Assembly: GCA_000695325.1 (NCBI GenBank)
Contig: AVPN01001359.1
Coordinates: 1-23,637 of the forward strand
Direction of reading: 5' to 3'
Source of the DNA: Pleurobrachia bachei
Taxonomy: Eukaryota > Ctenophora > Tentaculata > Cydippida > Pleurobrachiidae
Length of the DNA stretch: 23,637 nucleotides
Shown here: one piece after another, positions 17,419 through 23,637 of the stretch
Layout: every line of letters starts with the position of its first letter
Position numbering within the stretch: the stretch's first letter is position 1
Translations under genes and position numbers: made by a program
The notes under the pieces: generated by a model
Told to the model about the DNA's origin: nothing
The model's database searches: none
Seen by the model: only the letters and a program-made list of their open reading frames with translations

Positions 17419-17587
17419 CTGGGAGGGGAGAGGGGATTTAATACAGAGAGAGAGGGAGATCTGGTGTTGTATTACGGTTTACGACGGACCGAGATTCGAG
17501 ATGGTCTATAAATATTTGTTAATTGATACGGGTAGTCTGTTCCTGGGTCTGGGCTTTAATTTAGAAGACGTGGAAACACAATCGAGA

Positions 17588-17590
<3 letters not shown>

Positions 17591-17650
<60 letters not shown>
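17591..17650. repeat. (GA)n microsatellite at the second duplication junction
   Basis: About 30 GA units run directly into GATATCTGTCTG, which is CCDC83 intron 5 sequence. In the other copy of the block the same left flank (ATCGAGAGCTG) leads into (TC)n at 20047. Confidence 0.9.
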
Positions 17651-17652
<2 letters not shown>

Positions 17653-17791
17653 TCTGTCTGCGGCACCACTCTCGTGACCGGTAGCAGTATAACACTCAAA
17701 ACTATCTTGTAGATAAAGTCGGACCCCGATTTACTGAAATCCTCAGTCTGGGAAACCTGTGTATAGGAATTCTAAAGTTTTCTCCTCTCAG

Positions 17792-18715
17792 AATACATTC
17801 AAAAGAATTTGCGGCTGACACTGGACGAGATCAGCAAAGCAACAGCTTCCAAAGTAGACTCCCAGAAGTATCAAGCCACGGATGTAAGTCAATGATTTAT
17901 TTGATTAGTGCATCAAGAGTTGTCAGATTGCGCGAGGGTTACGAAAGTAACAAATCAAGAGTTAATAAAACATTGCCCTGCAGAGAGCAATTCAGCTACT
18001 GGACCCACGAAACTACACAGTAGCCCAACAGAACTCTTGGCTAAAAAGTGAAGTGAACATGCTACGTGGAGATATTGAGAGGTACCAATTGTCAATGTCA
18101 TCTATGTCGTGTATTCCAGAATATGTAGGTGGACGTGCCACTACTGAACCACACATCGCCCCCAGGCTGTGGAGTGAGGTAGAAAAGTTGGAGACAGATA
18201 ATATCTTTATGCTAACTGATATGTATGATGAGAGGATGGTGGATATCAAGAGATCAAGGTATTGGGTCACACAACACAGACTATCTTTCAGCCACTGTGT
18301 AACAACTGCTGCAGTGGGCAGTGATATTCGTTATTAAAACTATTTCCAGGCAACATTACGTGGATTGTGTTAAGAGAGGTACTACATTTGGCGACAGGAC
18401 TAGTTTAGAGCTAAATATCGAGGATGCTGATGAATTAAGTGAAGAAGAAACAGAGGAGGAGGAAGAGGAAGGAGATGAGGTAGGAACATCAATGTATCCA
18501 TTCTATCTGCATGTTGTTTTAATACCATCCACTCACACTGCCAGGATATCGGGTTGACGGAAGCAGAACTGCAGCTACTTAGTATCCAGGGGACAAGGAA
18601 ACCTCTCTTGGAGAGGCCCCCTGATGTGGTTGCTGACGATTCGTGTCTGGTGGCAGTTAGCAGCTTTGAGTGGACCCTTCAAGACCGGGCCACCATCTCT
18701 CTAACGACACTGTAA
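17792..18715 (+). pseudogene. CCDC83: CCDC83-like gene, copy 3, exons 6-10 only
   Basis: Exons are 17792-17883, 17984-18081, 18166-18258, 18350-18479 and 18545-18715, all with intact GT-AG sites and an open frame to TAA. Homology begins in intron 5 (17649), right after the GA microsatellite, so exons 1-5 and the promoter are absent. Exon 9 has one Glu codon more than copy 2 in its acidic run. Introns 5, 6 and 8 and exons 6, 7 and 9 follow copy 1, while intron 7 and exon 8 follow copy 2. Without a start it is probably silent, but transcripts reading through from copy 2 could splice into it from exon 5 or later. Confidence 0.8.
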
Positions 18716-19741
18716 AGTCAACAGCTGTCAGGCCAATGCTCTGACAGGTCCACAGCATGGACAATGTTGAACAATCAGATACAATTTCTCTTGTGATTTT
18801 AGATGGCCAACGATCTGCGGCCCGTTATTTGTTGCCTCTAAAATGATATAAATGGTGGATTAAATCTAATTCTGAGAGGCGTCATTAGATAAGTTATTGA
18901 TATTTAATAGGACAGGAAACTGTGTCCAAGATTTTCTGAGCTTTTTTAAAGAAACATCAGAGTCTGTTATTTAAAGAGTTCATACACCTCCACACGCACA
19001 GTGCACCTATGACCTCGTTATCAGCGGGGAAGGTTGTTTAAATCTGGCGTCTCAGACCGACCCGGCTGGTATAACACAGTGTAACCTGTGTCACACAGTG
19101 TGTGTGTGTGTGTGGGTTGCATGCATTTGGGGGAGAGCCAATGATTAGTGCGCGCTGAGTGAGCTGCTGACATCTGTGTCGTTGGTACATTAACAACGCG
19201 CGAAAACTAGTGCCTGGTTGATGTTTATTTATAGACTGATCTCTCCATGTAAACAAACAAAGCTACCTCTAAAAAACCCAATGATTTTGTGATGTTTGTG
19301 CTAGATGCCACGAAATAAAAAAAACAGAACGCATTTTAGAGATCCAAATAATTAATCTTAACAGACTACAAAAATATACAGCGGTTCTTCATCATTTTTG
19401 GGGCACGAAACAGATGATTAAATAAAAGAAATGTACAGGCTATGCCTACTATCTATTGTAAAAATGGGCGCATTTTGAATAACTTATTCGCGAGTGTTTC
19501 CACATACGCGAGTCTAGTTTACCCGACCCTTCTTCAACGTGAAAATGAAGAATTGCCGGGTGCAAACTAGACAAGTTGAACTACAATAAAAGCAAATATA
19601 TAACAAAATTGTCTGGATAATAAATGTCTGTGTGAAAGAAAACTGGTGATCAGTTAAAAGGTTAAACAGCCGGATAGAGTCCCAAACACACACACTTGTA
19701 TTTACATACACTTTCCTCTCTCACTCTCTGAACAGATCACA
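18716..19741. other. Intergenic region after CCDC83 copy 3
   Basis: Second copy of 16280-17285, with small differences (for example an added ACAATCAGAT near 18770 and CAGTGCACCTATGA near 19000). It includes a TG microsatellite near 19098. No gene is seen. Confidence 0.6.
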
Positions 19742-20044
19742 TTATGCAATATCAGCGGATACCACATCTAGATTATCTATCAGTGGCTGCTTCTTCTCCG
19801 TGTCTGGAACATAGAACTGCAGCTTGCCGATAGCATAGGCCTTCAGGTTCTCAGACTTCATTGCAGCAGATTTCCTGGGAGGGGAGAGGGGATTTAATAC
19901 AGAGAGAGAGGGAGATCTGGTGTTGTATTACGGTTTACGACGGACCGAGATTCGAGATGGTCTATAAATATTTGTTAATTGATACGGGTAGTCTGTTCCT
20001 GGGTCTGGGCTTTAATTTAGAAGACGTGGAAACACAATCGAGAG

Positions 20045-20092
<48 letters not shown>

Positions 20093-22084
20093 GTGTGTGT
20101 GTGAGAGAGAGATCTGCCAAGCAACAGTAGTATCGGTATAGCCCGATCAGAAGACAATATAATACTTTACCTTCTGGGTCGCATGCAGCAGCAGAAGTAG
20201 ACGAATATCAGGGAGAGGAGGATGGGTAGGGTGATGATGAACACCTTGATGGGTAGGGGCATCTCATTCAGCTTGTCGAGGACAGACATGGTGTCAAACC
20301 AACAGTTTGTTGCAGTAGGAGGGAAACTGTCAATAACTGAAACATGGAGTGTAGGCCGTAGGGTGAGGGAGAGAGAAATTAAAAGCTTGCTCTATATTCT
20401 GTAATGTGCATAATTATATTTAGGGCTTTTACGGGCATGAAACAATCTCTACTTTCTCTCGCTGCATTCATTGCTGAAACTCACCCATGCAAGGACACAG
20501 CCAGCAGCCCCTTTCATCTTGAGTTGCACCGTCCACAACGCTATCTCCATCACACACACCCTCGCAGCTACTCAGACACTCAGGGTGGTGGTAGGGGTAG
20601 GGAGACTTGTCCATAGCTGCAGGAATTGGAACTGTTAGTGATATCGGTAATATTATAGTTACTTTTACTAGAAAGAGCAACAGTGAGACTGTTACTTTTC
20701 CTTAAGAAAGCAACAGTGAGATTGTTACTCTTCCTAAAGAGAGCAACAGTGAGATTGTTACTTTTCCTAAAGAGCAACAGTGAGACTGTTACTTTTCCTA
20801 AAGAGAGCAACAGTGAGATTGGTACTTTTCCTAAAGAGAGCAACAGTGAGATTGTTACTGTTCCTAAAGAGAGCAACAGTGAGATACACACTTACCAGCG
20901 CACTGGCAGGTTTGGCATCCATTTTCATCTTTCTTCCATGCAGCACAACCAAGGACAGCAGCACACTTGACCATGGCACAGTTCTTGGCAGCGTGGAGCT
21001 TGCTAGTGCTCTCAGAAATGAGAGCTACAGTCCGTTTGATCTCAGTATGGGAGCTGTCTAACTGTATTACCATCTCTGTCACATTGAACTGAAGGAGGAG
21101 TGTGGGTTAGTGGGGGGGTGGGGCTTTTCTCGTTTTTAGGTCGGTACGATCGGCCCTATTCTACTTGTTCTAGTCAGTAGTGTAGTAGGTGTGTTCGTTA
21201 TCGCGTGATCTGTATAGCTACTCTAAATCCAATTCCGATACGAGACATATCAGGAAAATAAAAATGCAGTATTATAGTCAACAAACAAAGGCCAAGTCCC
21301 GGAAAGTATTTTCCTGGTATTGAAATTACCCGAATGAAATTTATGCAATGGCATAATGGATATTACTCGAAACAGAAGTAACGTACCATATGGATGTCGT
21401 ATTCATCAGTCTCCACGATCTGGGTCTCCAGACGGAATGCACGTGCAACTTGATCACCCTCACTCTCAAGCTGCTCGTGTAGGAAAAATAGAACCTTCAC
21501 TGTGGCATCTTGGAAATCTGACACGCTACCGTCTTCAACGATTTGAGCTGGGGAGAAGTAGAAAGAATTAGCGCAATAGTTTAGTGAGACTGGACAGAAT
21601 TAGATTTGTACAAGTTTGTTAGAAGAGATTAGTTCTCTGAGAATTTTGCCTTTTTGCCGCTCAAAATTGACCCATCCATCGTTGAGATAGTTTTGTTACT
21701 TGTGGGCAGGATTGTTTCTATCCTGTTTGTAAACATTGATCTAACAGAAATTGCCCATGAGTAACAATAATATCTCAGTGATGGATAGGTCTTGTAACTA
21801 GTGATATAATTATCACGTGCTGTGTGGGTCTTGTGATTAAGATAAACAATATTACGTCATCACAGTCTAACAAGACACACACACAAATGTGACACGACTA
21901 GAATCCAACATACACAACAGGACACAACACTCAGATAAATAAATCAGCAATAATTCAAGGTGTGTCACTGTGTGCAACTCTTACCTAGTTGAGCCTGGAT
22001 ATGGAAGGCAGACAACTCTTGGAAAGGAAGGACTCTATCATTAACCAGAACATTTCCCTCTGAGATCTCAACAAATAGATTTAC
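19742..22084 (-). CDS. Single-pass membrane protein with two antistasin-like modules (N-terminus missing)
   Basis: Six minus-strand exons join in phase: 22084-21985, 21547-21387, 21088-20896, 20616-20485, 20336-20171 and 19874-19742, about 290 residues, with TAA at 19742-19744. Order: an unassigned domain starting VNLFVEISEGNVLVNDRVLP, a helix-rich part with NVT glycosylation site, an antistasin-like module (C-x4-C-x5-C-x5-DENGC-x2-C-x-C), a second one ending DERGCWLCPC, a linker with one more Cys, a transmembrane helix IKVFIITLPILLSLIFVYF, Cys-rich CCCMRPRRK, and a tail with Tyr-Val and Leu-Ile motifs. By topology it is type I, modules outside. Antistasin modules in other proteins inhibit serine proteases; inhibition here is only a guess. 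I do not recognise the full protein. The first exon or exons are beyond 22084, perhaps displaced by the element at 22319. Confidence 0.7.
20047..20112. repeat. (TC)n-(TG)n-(GA)n compound microsatellite in intron 5 of the membrane-protein gene
   Basis: TC units, then GAGTGTGTGTGTGTG, then a short GA run. TC followed by GA can fold back on itself. The block copy at 17591 retains only GA. Confidence 0.85.
20655..20888. repeat. 33-bp minisatellite, about seven copies, in intron 3 of the membrane-protein gene
   Basis: The unit is roughly GAGCAACAGTGAGATTGTTA followed by CTTTTCCTAAAGA, with small variants (some lacking GAGA). It fills almost the whole intron between the two antistasin-like exons and reads as repetitive Leu-rich frames on both strands that are not genes. 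Confidence 0.9.
21669..21791. mobile_element. 123-bp hairpin element in intron 1 of the membrane-protein gene
   Basis: 21669-21708 and 21752-21791 are inverted repeats of about 40 bp with a few mismatches; the ends are GACCCATCCATCG and GTGATGGATAGGTC. The interior is 43 bp. No clear target duplication is seen and there is no coding capacity. Confidence 0.65.
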
Positions 22085-22086
22085 CT

Positions 22087-22170
22087 GTGTGTGGTAGTTA
22101 GATATAATACAGTTATAAAATAAAAACAAAAGTTTGAACAAAACAAGTGTGTGGTAGTTAGATATAATAC
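22087..22170. repeat. Two-copy tandem repeat, 60-bp period
   Basis: GTGTGTGGTAGTTAGATATA plus ATAC occurs at 22087-22110 and 22147-22170. The first copy overlaps the acceptor of the first visible exon of the membrane-protein gene, so duplication has created a second acceptor-like site. Confidence 0.7.
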
Positions 22171-22199
22171 GGTGTAATAATAGACAGTGTAGCAGGTAC

Positions 22200-22318
22200 A
22201 CAATGGTGGATCACACTCATATTGTTCAGTATCTTGCTCCACCTTACTTCTCACACAAATTATTAATTAATTAAATTAATTAAATAGTAATTAACCTCAC
22301 CAGTTACTACTGTATACA
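22200..22318. other. Short AT-rich spacer
   Basis: It includes the palindromic ATTAATTAATTAAATTAATT near 22262. A GTGAGG donor-like site on the minus strand near 22303 might mark an upstream exon of the membrane-protein gene cut short by the element at 22319, but too little sequence remains to say. Confidence 0.3.
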
Positions 22319-23637
22319 AGGTGGCCCAAGGAAACAATCATTGCCAATCGCTCCACCCCGCAGTTTTGCCACTATCAACTGATAATAAAAATTATGGGAG
22401 CACTTTGGATCAATTCCTTGGTAACCTTTTACATAATTTTTTGTCGAAAATTCAAAAATTCATTTTTAATTCCTTGATTCATTTCTCGTTCATTTATGAT
22501 TTGAGCATCCTAATTTTCCATCATTATGCTATTTTTCTTTGGCTTGAATTTATCTTTCCAATGAGCACCATAAAAACGAAATTGAAGCACCAGAAACCAA
22601 ACCAAACCAAACCAGATCACATGGCAGTTGAGAAAATGCACATGCGTGATTTTGGGCCTTCCTGCGACTTTCAATGAGCTGTATCGCGGCTATCTTTTGT
22701 TCAATCTTTTTCAAAATTTGAGTGAACATTGAATAAGCAAAGATCTTTGTTCACAAGAAAAATCAAGGTCATAACTCAAAGTTCATTTTTCATTTTTGGT
22801 TGTTCATTCAACTCATTCAGGAACCAAAGTCCCTAAATTGTTGGAAACGTTTGGGTTTTGTTTGGCCCATGCCCTGCAATGATAGAGAAGTGTAAAAACA
22901 TGTTTTCGGACTAGTTTGCGGGTGTCCATGTGATCATGATGATGTCTGACACCTTTTCTGAGCCATAATTAAGGGATTTTCTCAAGTTCAAGCATATGAT
23001 TTCGGTTTTCTGCAATTGATATCGTGCATCAATGTTGAGGGATCTCATAGCACCTCAAAAATGATGATTACTTCAATAAAATTAGTTGATTTATGATCGA
23101 AAATGGTCGTTTAGTTCATTTTGACGTCTGTTTTGAACTTTTCTGTCATAAATCAACTAATTTTATTGAACTAATCATCATTTTTGAGGTGCTATGAGAT
23201 CTCTCAACATTGATGCACGATAAAACCCAAATCATATGCTTGAACTTGAGAAATCCCTTAATTATGGCTCGGAAAAGGTGTCAGATATCATCATGATCAC
23301 ATGGACACCCACAAACTAGTCCGAAAACATGTTTTTACACTTCTCTATCATTGCAGGGCATGGGCCAAACAAAACCCAAACTTTTCCATCATTTTAGGGA
23401 CTTCGGTTCCTGAATGAGTTGAATGAACAACCAAAAATGAAAAATGAACTTTGAGTTAAGACCTTGATTTTTCTTGTGAACAAAGATCTTTGCTTATTCA
23501 ATGTTCACTCAAATTTTGAAAAAGATTGAACAAAAGATAACCGCGATACAGCTCATTGAAAGTCGCAGGAAGGCCCAAAATCATGCATGTGCATTTTCTC
23601 AACTGCCATGTGATCTGGTGCTTCAATTTCGTTTTTA
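22319..23637. mobile_element. Transposon-like element dominated by a ~1-kb palindrome, runs off the window
   Basis: 22571-23097 and 23146-23637 are reverse complements at roughly 95% identity, joined by about 48 bp. The left arm has about 22 extra bases (an AAACC repeat near 22595) and 12 extra near 23018. The right arm still pairs at the last base of the window, so the element continues. A plausible left end is TA|CAAGGTGGCCCAAGG at 22317-22333, which resembles the ends of Tc1/mariner-type elements. Frames inside (for example 22321-22677) are AT-rich with no domain. It looks like a large non-autonomous foldback element. Confidence 0.7.

Noticed and set aside
17405-17677. A 90-residue frame ending in Arg-Glu repeats
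   Set aside because: The repeat part is the GA microsatellite and the rest is intron sequence of the membrane-protein gene.
8838-18715. The three CCDC83 copies as mere allelic duplicates of the assembly
   Set aside because: Not excluded, but the mid-exon AK3 fusion, the clean element insertions and the copy 3 mosaic are better explained by real duplication and conversion. Read depth would decide.
20580-21061. Overlapping Leu-rich frames on both strands
   Set aside because: They translate a 33-bp intronic minisatellite; the real exons here are the two antistasin-like ones on the minus strand.

Overview
The window is nuclear DNA from a compact-genome invertebrate animal. Protein genes are split by short GT-AG introns (about 55-500 bp), AATAAA-type signals occur, and the spacers are packed with LINE fragments and small inverted-repeat DNA elements. 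Antistasin-like cysteine modules and very small introns would suit a sponge or another early-branching or marine invertebrate, but no marker settles the phylum.

Layout. 1-4300 is repeat-rich. It holds the end of a small inverted-repeat element (1-77), a 194-bp direct repeat (1029-1222 and 3841-4035) flanking a truncated LINE with zinc-knuckle ORF1 and APE-endonuclease ORF2 (1223-2735), and a possible minus-strand terminal exon with poly(A) signal near 3424-3643. 4278-6382 is an interrupted inverted repeat enclosing the 3' part of a minus-strand LINE; its left arm is split by a 5'-truncated LINE tail. 6405-6640 holds exon 1 and part of intron 1 of a decayed AK3-type adenylate kinase gene. 6640-8072 is repeat debris plus an ORF1-like LINE fragment with its 3' end.

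8073-20047 is the core. Three copies of one gene lie in the same orientation. It is recognisable as an orthologue of CCDC83, a coiled-coil protein, from conserved C-terminal blocks. Copy 1 (8838-10993) ends inside exon 9, copy 2 (13492-16279) is complete with ten exons (374 codons), and copy 3 (17792-18715) has only exons 6-10. Copy 1 is fused in mid-exon to the second half of AK3 exon 1, and the rest of a broken AK3 gene follows (10994-12210). The simplest reading is two tandem duplications: an older one of a block running from AK3 exon 1 to CCDC83 exon 9, and a second from CCDC83 intron 5 to a GA/TC microsatellite beyond the gene. Copy 3 is a mosaic of copy-1-like and copy-2-like stretches. 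Comparing paralogues exposes several tiny DNA elements with clean target-site duplications.

19742-22084 (minus strand) carries six exons of a single-pass membrane protein that I do not recognise. It has two antistasin-like cysteine modules, a transmembrane helix and a short cytoplasmic tail. Its last exon was duplicated along with CCDC83 copy 3 (second copy at 17286-17418). The window ends in a near-perfect palindrome of about 1 kb (22571-23637, running off the edge) inside what looks like a DNA transposon starting near 22319.

The genes show no common pathway. The interest lies in how the duplications, microsatellites and inverted repeats built the locus.
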